Source: Collybia mongolica (Eukaryota; Basidiomycota; Agaricomycetes; Agaricales; Clitocybaceae). Taken from it: DNA of 64,000 bases. The number at the start of each line of letters is the position of its first letter. Position 1 is the stretch's first letter. Shown here piece by piece: positions 54,462-64,000 of this stretch. Where the stretch lies: assembly GCA_013420905.1 (NCBI GenBank), contig JAAXNY010000010.1:2418001-2482000 (forward strand), given 5' to 3'. The notes beneath the pieces were generated by a model. The model saw nothing but the letters and a program-made list of their open reading frames with translations, was not told the origin of the DNA and did no database searches. The translations under genes were made by a program, and so were the position numbers.

Positions 54462-56750
54462 GCGTTTCAACACAAAGTTACTTGATTAATGTCTAGTACA
54501 ACTTGTAATGTAAATATGCTCAGAACCTACTGCCAAAATGTCGGGCGCAAACGACACTGGACAGTTGACCTGTTAGAACGCCGCAAGGACGTCACTGACA
54601 TTCTCTTCCTGCAGGAGCCGCCATGGGCCACTGTACGGTATACAGCCTCCTTGACTGAGAAAGACGGGGCCCCCATCAGGGGACCCCCTGTCCACCTGGA
54701 CTGGATTCCCATGTTCCCCAAAGGGTTCAATGTGGCCGAAGATCAGCCACATGTCATGGCCTATGTCAACTGAGCTACCCGCTCGGTGAAACCTAAGCTC
54801 CGATCGGACATCATTAACCACCGCAATGTCATGCTCATCACTGTTCAAGGGCACCTTGGCCCAGTGCATTTGATGAATGTCTACTCAGATGAGAATGGAT
54901 CAGCAGTCCGATTCCTCGAAGACCACCTGGATGAGTTCCCCGATGTTAGCTATATGGGGGGTGATTTTAATTGCCCCTCAGCGCATTGGGATGCTACCCT
55001 CAATCATGAGCACCCCATGGCCAACAGGCTCATGGAGTGCACAGCCGCCCTCAGCCTTGAGAGGATTGCCCCCCCCTCAGGGCGGGTCACACATCAGCCG
55101 TATAATGCGGCCCTGCGCGGCTTGGTCCTTGACCTAGTGTTTGTCCTGGCATTCCGGGGTTACACAGCTGACCTGACGATAGGTGATAAGGGTGAACCTG
55201 ATCACTTTCCTCTACTCCTAGACATCCCCCTTAGGGTCGAGTTCCCCGAAGGGAAGATGTCAATCAAAATTGACTCCAAAGAAGAGACCACTTTCCTCGC
55301 GGAAGTGTGTTCACTTCTCAGGCTCATCCAAATCCCTGACGTCTCATCAGCGGAACAAACTCAACTAGTTGCTTGGGCAATAGCTAAGGGCTTTGAAACG
55401 GCGTGGTCCCACCACGCTAAGACTAACCGGGCTTGCACCCGGTCTAAGTCTTGGTGGGACTCGGACTGCACCTGGACGAGGTCTGAGGCTATGAGCTCTG
55501 ATCTCCCAGAGGACTGGAAGGCCTTCAAGGCCGCCATGCATAGAGCGAAATGAAAGCACTTTGACGAACGCATTGACGAAATTGCTAATACTAACCTCAG
55601 ACCATGGGATCTCATGGACTGGGTGGGCCCATGCAAGACACCCCCAGTCAAGGCTATCTTGTACCAAGGCGTGCCATGCAGCACCACAGAGTCGCTATGG
55701 AACGCATTGCACTCCACCTTCAACTCAGCTATTGATAGGCCAATTGACCTTGACAAGTTGGGCAACGCTTGGACCTCACCCACAACGCGGGTGTGGGTCC
55801 CCTACTCTGCTGCTGAGATGTCAGATGCCCTTTCAGGCACCTCGAATTGATCCGCCCCTGGGCCAGATCACATCTCATGGCGTCACCTTAAACGGATCAC
55901 CCAAGATGACCTGTGCAGCAAACTACTCTTGTGGCTTGCAAACGCTTGCCTCTCGTCAGGCCATTGGCCTGCCGAGTTTAAAACATCCATTACAGTGGTC
56001 ATACCCAAGCCAGGTAAACCATCGTATGACACTCCCAAGTCGTTTCGCCCAATAGTTCTATTGAACACACTGGGCAAACTTCTAGAGAAAATGTTGTCCA
56101 CCAGGATGCAGTTTGAAGCTGCTCAACATGGTGTACTCCACCCCAATCAGTTCGGAGGAGTCCGTCAAAACTCCACTGAGGACGCTGGCTGCTTTCTCAC
56201 ACACATTGTCCACTCAGGATGGCGTGCCAAACTCAAGACGAGCGTCGTTGCTTTCGACCTAGCTCAGTTCTTCCCATCCATAAACCACGAGGTCCTCCTA
56301 CACATCCTCGAGAGACAGGGATTCGTGCCGGAAGTGGTTGCGTTCTTCAGGTCATACCTCGTTGATCGTCATACTAGGTACGCGTGGGATGATGAATTGT
56401 CCCCGCTCTTCCCATCCAGCGTGGGTCTGGGACAGGGCTCTGCCATGTCCCCCATCCTCTCTGCCCTATGCCTCGCACCCCTCCTCAAGGAATTTGAAAG
56501 GAGGGTCCGCATAGCTTCACTAATTTCCTATGTGGACGATGGCACCATTATAGTGCAGTCGGACACATTCGAACAGAACCTTGTTAAGCTCAAAGGGGCC
56601 TACAAAGTCATATTTGAGCTCACCCAGGCTATGGGCTTGGTTCTTGAACACAGCAAGTCAGAGGGATTCCACTTCTCTCAAAAACACGGCGATATCAACC
56701 CTGACATTGACCTTGGCTATGCCCCATATACTGGGGACACCCCCCTCCGC

Positions 56751-57748
56751 TGACAAGCATGGCCTCGCTCCATGCGTGTCAAACGGTCTTTTCCGTAACT
56801 GCACCATGACCTAGGAAATCCCCACTACCGAGTAAACATGCGCCGCCGCCGAGATCATACGGAATAACCACCGCCGGTCCCATATCACGAGTTCGCCGCC
56901 GCCGAAGTATTGACTCTCACCGAACATCATGCCGACCGCTTTCCTCAACGATTCCCGCCGTGGCTCCGTCGCCGCCGCCGCCGCCGGATATCCCTTCGTC
57001 GATCGCGCCGCCGACCACCGACTCCGAAGTCACGTCTTCATGTTCCTTCAACATGTACGTATCGTTGGTATGGCCACACCGACGTGCCCGGTGGGCACAG
57101 ACACCGAAGTATAGAGTCCGCCTTGTAGTATGAAACATAACAACGCATTCCCACACCGACGTGCCTGGTAGGCACAGACACCGAAGTATAGAGTCCGCCT
57201 TGTAGTATGAAACATAACGACGCATTCCCACACCGACCCTGTATCTAATTTATCTATCTCCTCCTTCATGTTTCCTTGGTCACATCTGTAGACACAGACT
57301 CCGGCCTAGGGTACAACTTTTAGTATAAATACCTCTGTATTTTACTTACTTGCCAGATATCAACTACCTTCTCTCTCTCTCTCTCTCTCTCTCTACGGAG
57401 CTCTCGCTCTCTTATAAGACGCGTCCGAACTTTGCACCAAAGTTGCATCCCGCACCGAACCCGTTACGCCGAACGCTCGGACATCGCACCGCTGAGTCCT
57501 GTTCACCGTACAGTCGTACTGCGTCGCCGACCGACGCGCCTCCGAAGTCGTGACCACCGACTCCGACAATCTCCGACCCCCTTCACACCTGCCGTCTGAC
57601 ACCATTCTCCGGTATATTCCCATTGCCTTTGCTACGCTGATCTTCGCTCTTTCTGCATAGGAATTCCTCTATTATTTTACAACTAGAGGCCCGCTCGGAG
57701 TTACAAGTCTGACGACTTAACACACTCCCAGTGAACTCGGTACTGTCA
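56751..57748 (+). mobile_element. Solo LTR (998 bp) inside the LINE
   Basis: It begins TGACA and ends TGTCA and is flanked by CCGC on both sides (56747-56750 and 57749-57752). The LTR plus duplicate is 1002 bp, so the LINE frame is not shifted. It holds a TATAAATA promoter-like motif (57324-57331), two copies of a roughly 70-bp direct repeat (57050-57230) and a (TC)n run (57370-57393). No other copy of this LTR is in the window. Orientation is set by the TATA box and is tentative. Confidence 0.88.
57370..57393 (+). repeat. (TC)n microsatellite in the solo LTR
   Basis: Twelve TC dinucleotides just downstream of the TATA-like motif, in the likely leader of the LTR transcript. Confidence 0.9.
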
Positions 57749-59690
57749 CCGCCCTGGCACCATTTGGCGCTACCTCAGATTCTTCTTTGACCATCCCCTC
57801 ACATTCAGAGAGCACGTCAAACGATACACAAACAAAGCCCTCACCTCTGTAAGGGCTATGCTCTCCCTTGGCAACTCGGTGCACGGACTTAGGCCCAAGC
57901 ACAAACGAATGCTATACCAAGCCTGTGTTCTTCCCATCGCTACATATGGGAGCAGGCTTTGGATGTACGAAGGGGCCCGCATGGCAGGCCCTCTTGATAA
58001 CCTCCAGAAGATGCAAAGACAAGCATGCCTTTGGATCACTGGCACCTTCAAGACATCCCCAAACGGGGCTGGCGAGACCCTCGCAGGCATACCCCCTATC
58101 CACCTCCATGTCAGAAAGCTGGTGGAAAGGAGCCATGTCCGCTCCCGTGCGCTCCAGGCCTCACACGCCTTTCAACGCCTCATCGATGGGAACCACAAAT
58201 TCTCTGTCGAGACCCTCAATGCCTGTAACCCAAGCCATAGGCTCGGTAAACTTGTATCGCCCATTGTAGAGGCCTGGTCTAACCTTGGCCTCTCCTCCCT
58301 GGATCTGGACCCTGTCCACCCACTCAACCAACCAGGCATGCGCCCCAAGGACCTGTTCCCTGGTCGCATTGTCTACAACATTGTCACCCCCCCACCTAAG
58401 GGCAGTGATCACCGCGAGGAATTCATGAAAGACCACATCACATCGCTGAAGAGCGCTGTCGATGAGGCCTCTCATTCCCCATGGAGCATCTGCATTATCA
58501 CTGATGCATCCACCCCCCCTCCTCCCATGCAGTCAGTCGCGGTTTACCATGTCTGGCACAGTGGAGACTTATATGAGGACTGGTTTGCTACTGGCCTATC
58601 TACGTCTGATGACACCGAGCTGCGAGCAATTGCGGAAGGCGCCCAACAGGCAGCTGACATTGGACTAGAGGACATCCATGATGTCCACATCTTCTCCGAC
58701 TCCATCAATGCCCTCAGGCGTTCCCTCGACGTGTCTCACCACTCAGGTCAAGCATCCACCCTCAAAGTGTGCGATGTGCTGCTGCCTTGGCTGCAGCTCC
58801 GCGCCATCCACAAGATACACCTCCACCACATTACAAATGGAGTGGAGATTGAAGATCACCAACTGGCACACATTAGCGCTGTCTCAACTTGTGTTGAGGC
58901 AGGTGGAGCGCCGGTTATATCTGCTGACTTTGCACGATGCAAAGCAGTTACACGCATGCTTGACGGCTGGAAATCTCTCTTCCAGTCCAAGAAGTACATT
59001 GGCTCCAATTTCCTGACGCTCTATGCGAAAAAGGACACCCCGCTCACTCCGACCCATGTAAACAATGGGCCGTGGATGCACAAGACTGGTCACAGCCATG
59101 CTCTGACTGCCCGCTTGGTGCGATGCATCACCGGACATGCTCCAATTGGGGCGTTCCGATCGCAATTCTTCAAGGAAAAATCTGTCTCCTGTAGGTGCAG
59201 TGCTCCCTTGGAAACCGTACAACATGTCCTATTCGACTGTCCAAGGCACAGATGGGAAGACAAGCCCAGCCACCAGCTGTGCTATGCGTGGCTGGTTGAA
59301 TTCCTCTTGGAGAATGAAAATGCATTCGCGTTCGATGTTCCCTAGTCCTAAACAGGCTAGGGGCAGTACTCAGTGTTCTAAGTGATGGCTATAGGGTGCT
59401 CCCTGCCTGAACATATGGACCTGGATAATTGGTGGACTTGAAGCCACCACCTGCTGCGGGGCACTGCAGCAGGGGGCCCACCCCCTGGCGTAGATTGGTC
59501 TTTCCAGCCTGTGTATAACGAGCTCTGGCTCCATTCGCTAGTCCAACCCCGGTTGGGCGAGCACCCTAGCCCTGCAGCGCTCTGTCTCCTGCCCCCCTCC
59601 CCCCCACTTGCCCAATTACTACTTGTAGTGACCAGCACATGTATTATGTACAGTTGGTATATAAAATGTTGAAACAAAAAAAAAAAAAAA

Positions 59691-59705
59691 TATGGTGATA
59701 TACTT
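59691..59705 (+). repeat. Right target-site duplication of the LINE
   Basis: Exact copy of 53870-53884, adjacent to the poly(A). The integrase frame continues from here on the minus strand. Confidence 0.95.
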
Positions 59706-59740
59706 ATTCCTGTAATACCGTACTTGGATTCCAGCCACGC

Positions 59741-60956
59741 TGAAAGGGGGCTCCTGGGCTATAAGTGCGCTGATGCTATGAAATGTAATCTCTCTCACAC
59801 ACACACCAAACCTAACAATCAACACACGAACAGTAGGAATCGCCTGTTTTGAGTTCGGGTTCAAGTGCTTAGAAGCACTAAGCTTTGAATAGTACTAGCC
59901 AAAGCCCTTTCCAATGATCTCTCGACGGGTTCGATTTAGACAAAAGCTTCAACACAGGTTCAAAAACCTGCTAGGTATATTTATAATATCTCTCGATCCA
60001 ATAGACTGAGTACCAAGTGTACGTTCAATTATTAGTGATCCCAAGCGGATCTATAAGTCCAAGCGACTTATCAAACAATACAGTGCCAAGTGCACTAAGG
60101 CCAAGTGCCTAGTAATTCCAACGGACAATACGGTACTAAGTTCCAAGTGAACTAAGTTTCTTTAATTCTGTGGTTCTCCAATCAATTCCAATCAAGACAC
60201 GTTGAAGCAATCTGATCCTTAATTCGGGCACGCAATAGTGTTTTAACAAATGTGATTTGTATACTCTATAGTCGCGCGAAGTGGGGGCAAGATTCCTTAC
60301 CTTAGCGCTACTCATCTACAGTCTATTTATAATGTACAAACTAAATATCATACGGAATTGTAAATTTTACACGGAACCGCGCTCCCGCGCGCCAAGGATC
60401 TGTATTCAATACCGACGCGTCTACTACAGCTTGGCGCGCGCGCCACGCGTGCCAATTATGTCGTTTACTGGTTACTTATCAAATATTGAAAGAGCGGGCT
60501 AAACTCTTATCAAGTCCCGACCGCGCGCTTTGTTATTTAAAACAGCGCGGCACTGTCGTTTACTCCCCCTGATTGTCCCGGTTGTTATTCACGGTGTCCC
60601 GTCGCTTCCGGTAGTTAACACCAAGTACCCCTGACTAGGATCGGGTTGTGCAAGTCCCGAATTTACAATTACTTCTCCTATTAATGATGATCCCCGGACT
60701 AATGATATCATACTACAACGGTTACTTATGAACTAAGACACCGAGGTTGTAACCGGGCATGGTGAATAGGACTAATAATAGACCGTACTCATAGTCCTCT
60801 GTACTGATAGTGTATTATCCATTAGACTAGTTCACTCTGATTAGCCGTCTTGGAGCTCGACTCTAATCCTTTATTACCGCTTACTTGGTTATTAGAAATG
60901 ACACTAATAGCCTTACTTGTCGACTTTATAAGTGCAAACAATTTCGGGCCCTATCA
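59741..60956 (-). mobile_element. Solo LTR of the gypsy family, inserted in its own family's integrase
   Basis: A 1216-bp copy of the LTR at 47192-48408 with many single-base differences (more CG in this copy). It is flanked by ACGC on both sides (59737-59740 and 60957-60960). It splits the integrase codons between VAAKA and WLESKYG. It arose by insertion of a full element followed by LTR-LTR recombination. An (AC)n run near the left end (59798-59807) is shorter than in the other copy. Confidence 0.92.
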
Positions 60957-63196
60957 ACGCTTTGGCTGCAACAAAGGCAGGACCATTATCCATTACAATT
61001 TCCATTAGGGAACCCCATCTACAGATTACTTCTTCAAACAGCCACCTTCCCAAGGTCTTGCCATCCTCAGATTTGAGGGGCATGCCTTCCATCCACAAGG
61101 ACAGTGCGCACCTTCCTTGGACAATATGTTTATAACTGTTAGACAGTGGGCTCATATGCATGGTGTCCGCATGTAATACTTGGAATATAGACGGCATGTG
61201 GGTTATGACAGGAGGGATTCTCAACAAAGTTAAGAGCCTTGTCTGACAGATGTGACACGACTTCACATACCATGATACATTGCATTCCATTTCTGGCCAC
61301 TAAAATCTTTTATCTATTAAGGATTTTGTTGTGTAGAAACCCCTATGTCCGACAGAGTCGTGAGATGCCTTCATCATATATGTTCAGTGATTTTTATCAA
61401 CAACGAGCTGGTGTGCGCTATCAATATTTTTCCTATACATCCAGCCCTCTGGATCCAAAAAGAAATTAGACGCCTGCCTCGCAAATTTTAGGTAGGCACG
61501 GTCTGTCATTCCTTTTGGTCTCTTTTGTGGTCTTTTTAACCATTCCTTTATTAAAGGTAGGTTTTTATCCTGTTCTTGTGCCGTAGGTGTTTGTTTAGAC
61601 TCGGCATATACTTCCCTTACATTAGGGTCATATTTAAACTTTTCATCAGGTATGACAGCAGTATTTACAAGTTGCTTTAGATAAGCTTCTCTTTGAATAC
61701 TGAACCATCCTAAACCTAAGTGCTGTTTTATTTCCCCAATAAATGCTGCTTCACCAGCCCAAGCATTGTTTACTTCAACTTCAAAATCAGAGATTTCCTT
61801 GGCAAGTTGAAATAAATATCCACCGCACGTGTCAATCTCTTCCTTAAAGTCTGACAATTCCAAAGGGTCATCCAATCCCTCAGTTGGGTTGATAAACCTT
61901 AAAGGACCTGAGGGTTCATTGTAACCATTGTCTGGGTCCGGGTAGACAGGATCCCCTAGCCACATGTCTTGTTTTGACAGACCATCTGGGCCAAAGCCTT
62001 TACCAGCTTTATGAACCAAAGTAAAGTGGAACATAAGTATCCTATCAATCCACCTATTTACCATTGCATTAGGTCCTAGACTTGGGTTTGATAACATCCC
62101 CTTAATGTACTTTGCATCTGTTTCTACTACCAAATTCCATACTCCAATAAACCAATAATAACATGCCATTAGAACTCTCATTAATCCGAATAGCTCTTGT
62201 TTGGGTTGTGAGAAGCGCGCTTCGCACTCATTTAGAGTTATCGAGTCAAATCTAGCATAGTGCTTTCTTCTAGGTATATTAGGGTCTTCCTGATAGATAT
62301 AGTAGCCTACGGCTTTCCATGACATATCTACTGACAATACCACTGGCATATTCCAGGTGTAATTTATTGGACAGAGCGCGGGGCTATTTTTAAGTGCGTC
62401 TAATAATAGCTGCTGCACTTCTTCTTGCTCAGGCCCCCATATCCAAGGTTCACTACTTCTAGTTAACTTTTGAACTGGTTGGCTTATATGGGCGAAATCT
62501 TTAATGAAATTCCTGCATACACCAATAGTTCCCATGTAAGTGCGTATTTCACTGACATCTTTGCATGGTCCCCATCTTTCAACTACACCAATCCTATCAG
62601 TAGTAGGTTTTCATCCTTCATAGGTACATCTATGTCCTACCACTAGAATTTCACTTGCACATAATGTAGACTTATATCCTGAAAAGGTTCCTCCAGAATA
62701 CTTCATTCTCTGTATGACGCGATTTACATTTTGCATATGTTCCCAGAAGAAGCGTCTAACACCTGGAGCACCAGGTAGCTCTTCTTCTGTTCCATCTGGT
62801 AGTTTGTAGCGTGTTGCTGGACCGCGCACAGGTACATCATCAATGTAGGGTATTGTGACATGTGGTACCTCATCTTGTAGGATGTATGTAACATCATCAT
62901 GAAATATTGGAACAGAATTCGTCCATCCCATAGGGAGTGTTACTAGTCTCAGCGCGCCAAACGGTGTTTGGAACGTGGTTAGATTGCGCGAGGTTTCTGC
63001 TAAAGGCCTCTCATCATATCCTACATACAGATCCATCATTCTGCCACAAGCACACCCTGCAAAGTGTTCTGCTAGTTCTTTGGTAGCGGGTGGTAAACCC
63101 AAGTGCGCTATTGTAACTGCATTTAGCGGCTCTAGACTATGTACAATTCTAAGTTTCTTTCCTGGACCTTTCTTTGATATGGTAAACCATCTAGAC

Positions 63197-63511
63197 AGTA
63201 CTTCACACTCCCCCACATCCTGCAGAGGATTCCGATTGGAATCCAGAGGAATGCAGGAGGATTTTGAGAAAGTTTTAAAACAGAAAATTCCTTTGAGGAA
63301 TTCCGCAATATTCCACTTGGATTCCGCTCGGAACACAGAATTCCGATCGGAATCATTGGAATTCCGCAGAATTTTGAGGAATTTCTTACAAAGTGTGGAA
63401 GAAGAAAATTCTCAAAGGAATTCTGCAACATTCCGCTTGGATTCTGATCAGAATTCATAAGTTTTAAGTCAAAACAGTCAATAAAGTCAATAGTATATCT
63501 AACATTTTGGA
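63197..63511 (-). mobile_element. Right-end fragment of a KDZ-linked element
   Basis: It begins AGTACTTCACACTCCCCCACATCC at 63197 and matches the reverse complement of 45600-45927 for about 315 bp, including the palindrome-rich subterminal zone. Beyond 63511 the sequence is different from both other copies. The fragment cuts the gypsy RT. The rest of the element may continue out of the window with a different interior. Confidence 0.8.
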
Positions 63512-63853
63512 CTCCAACCAAAAGTCGTGCACCTCACTTACAGATCGGACACATCACACATCCACCATCACTCTCACACTCAAACACAACCTCAAAGTGA
63601 TCTTAATTAAAAGTAAGAACAGAGTATGATATCAAGTAGTGCCCCAAAAAAAAATACATTGCTAAAAATACATCTCAACCTACACTGACCATATGCAAGC
63701 AAGATGCACACCCTGAAAAGAGAATGGTCAGTTGAAAGGGCAGAGTGTATGCTTTCAGAAACACCCAGGCTCGAGATGTGTCGTTGAGCGGTCATCTTGC
63801 AGTTAATTAAATCAGTTGGTTACAGTTAGTGGCAGGTAAGAGCAGGTACTCAC
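63512..63853. other. Unassigned strip next to the KDZ-element fragment
   Basis: Two intron-like gaps can be drawn on the minus strand. One begins with the GTGAGT at 63853 and ends TGCAAG near 63797; another, inside the next 100 bp, begins GTGTTTCTG and ends TTTTCAG. The exons between them are too short to identify. No other feature is seen. Confidence 0.3.
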
Positions 63854-63962
63854 CATATGCAACGGCGAAGCGCATTGGGAAAGAGGTGTGGTCAATCAGA
63901 AGAGAACCATGAACGCTCTCAGGAACACCCTCCCTTGGCGCATACGGTTCGACGGTTGTCAT
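63854..63962 (-). CDS. Possible first exon of an unidentified gene
   Basis: The minus-strand ATG at 63962 opens 36 codons (MTTVEPYAPREGVPESV, then an IDHTSFPMRFAVAYG stretch) and ends at a good GTGAGT donor. Downstream short exons are plausible, but the gene runs into the KDZ-element fragment by 63511. It might be the interior gene of that element or a captured host exon. I do not recognise the protein. Confidence 0.35.
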
Positions 63963-64000
63963 GCAATGGAAAAAACAAATTTATAGGGCCAGGATGAAGA

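Larger units (their letters stand above)
54489..59345 (+). pseudogene. LINE ORF2: endonuclease, reverse transcriptase, RNase H
   Basis: All pieces lie in one frame of about 1284 codons once the solo LTR and its 4-bp duplicate are set aside. The APE-type endonuclease has YCQNVGR, LFLQEPPW, GGDFNCPSAHWD and DHFPLLLDI. RT has FRPIVLLNTLGKLLEK, AFDLAQFFPSINH, GLGQGSAMSPILSALC and YVDDGT. RNase H has IITDAST, DTELRAIAEG and IFSDSINALR. The C-terminal knuckle is CRCSAPLETVQHVLFDCP. The protein makes the nick, copies the RNA and trims it. Only three stops occur: TGA at 54771, 55550 and 55848, all where relatives would have Trp (TGG), plus the inserted LTR. It was nearly intact before these changes. 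Confidence 0.9.
53885..59690 (+). mobile_element. Tad1-like LINE, 5'-truncated within ORF1, with 15-bp target duplication
   Basis: The insertion runs from inside ORF1 through ORF2 and a 3' UTR to a 15-nt poly(A) tract (59676-59690). The exact 15-bp duplication on both sides marks target-primed reverse transcription. It carries a solo LTR of another retroelement (56751-57748). It sits in the integrase gene of the minus-strand gypsy element, so it is younger than that element. Confidence 0.95.
47192..63196 (-). mobile_element. Minus-strand Ty3/gypsy retrotransposon with nested insertions and antisense genes
   Basis: On the minus strand, from right to left: RT (63196-62611), RNase H (62535-61384), integrase (about 61320-60957, continuing 59736-59706 and 53869-53263), about 4.8 kb with two plus-strand genes, a polypurine tract and the 3' LTR. 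Insertions are a LINE (53885-59690) and a solo LTR of its own family (59741-60956). The right end is lost to, or interrupted by, a KDZ-element fragment at 63197. Gag and the 5' LTR are not in the window. Removing the two insertions leaves a near-continuous pol. Confidence 0.9.
53263..63196 (-). pseudogene. Gypsy pol (RT, RNase H, integrase) in three pieces on the minus strand
   Basis: RT (63196-62611) contains FQTPFGALRLVTLPMGWTNS and the catalytic IPYIDDV. RNase H and connection (62535-61384) contain MPVVLSVDMSWKAVGYYIY, LNECEARFSQPKQELFGL and VETDAKYIKGMLSNP. Integrase has the HHCC-linked KSCHICQ, D in HADTMHM and D in VMDNGPAF. A solo LTR interrupts it after VAAKA; it resumes WLESKYGITGISISPY (59736-59691), is interrupted by the LINE and resumes [18 protein letters not shown] (53869 on). 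The third catalytic residue, Glu, is Lys here (IAKHTH). The C-terminal part (53700-53270) is typical. Stops at 62613 (CGA to TGA type) and near 61316 (TGG to TAG type) also inactivate it. Confidence 0.9.

Noticed and set aside
54489..59345. Alternative code in which TGA means Trp
   Set aside because: Other elements here lose Arg codons to TGA, and genes use TGA, TAG and TAA as ends. Mutation explains all cases more simply, though a check is suggested above.
59920..59935. B-box-like GGGTTCGATT in the LTR
   Set aside because: It recurs in the other LTR copy as GGGTTTGATT and lacks the rest of a tRNA gene.
63132..63521. 129-codon minus-strand frame over the KDZ-element end
   Set aside because: It is a translation of the palindrome-rich subterminal DNA and recurs at the other copies (28974 on, 45647 on). 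The FCGIP/SSKF text reflects GGAATTCC repeats, not a protein.
63976..63986. TATA box for the exon starting at 63962
   Set aside because: The minus-strand TATAAAT is under 25 bp from the ATG, too close for a normal start site and leader.
1..64000. CRISPR arrays, bacterial operons, riboswitches or replication origins
   Set aside because: The sequence is eukaryotic, with spliced genes. No regularly spaced short repeats with unique spacers were seen.

Overview
The window reads as a transposon-dense accessory region of a mushroom-forming basidiomycete (Agaricomycete-type) genome. The basis is short (about 45-95 bp) GT-AG introns, a family of DUF6533 seven-helix-type membrane proteins, and mobile-element families characteristic of these fungi: Plavaka, a KDZ-linked cysteine-cluster (CxC) element, chromodomain Ty3/gypsy with a downstream zinc-knuckle ORF, and a Tad1-like LINE. 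The only clearly intact conserved housekeeping-type gene is an AMPK/Snf1 beta subunit (13482-15488).

Layout. 1-478 is the 3' end of a LINE with poly(A). 655-1006 is a relic of a Tnp2-type transposase gene. From about 1.3 to 41.6 kb the locus is one very large inverted duplication. The left arm is about 1.3-13.6 kb and the right arm about 23.9-41.6 kb. The central spacer (13.6-23.9 kb) holds the AMPK-beta gene and three tandem units (about 16.7, 19.1 and 21.7 kb), each built around a DUF6533 gene; the first unit is dead. Each arm carries an outer DUF6533 gene (1502-3221 minus; 39630-41347 plus), a decayed serine-protease-like gene and an inner DUF6533 gene (b; b'). Different transposons have broken the arms. 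A 3.67-kb IS630/Tc1-mariner-type element split gene b on the left. On the right a 5'-truncated chromovirus and a Plavaka element replaced most of b'.

41.7-47.2 kb holds a KDZ-linked element with CACTCCCCCACATC-type terminal inverted repeats and a near-identical inverted copy of part of its interior. From 47192 to the right end lies a minus-strand Ty3/gypsy element. Its 3' LTR, polypurine tract and pol are recognisable, and it carries two intron-containing genes in antisense between integrase and the 3' LTR. It is itself interrupted by a LINE with a 15-bp target duplication, which contains a solo LTR with a 4-bp duplication, and by a second solo LTR of its own family (4-bp duplication).

Most premature stops in the transposons are C:G to T:A changes (CGA to TGA; TGG to TGA or TAG), which fits methylation-linked deamination or a RIP-like process. 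Gene structures and names below are read by eye; no database search was run, and splice sites and arm boundaries are approximate unless a junction sequence is quoted.
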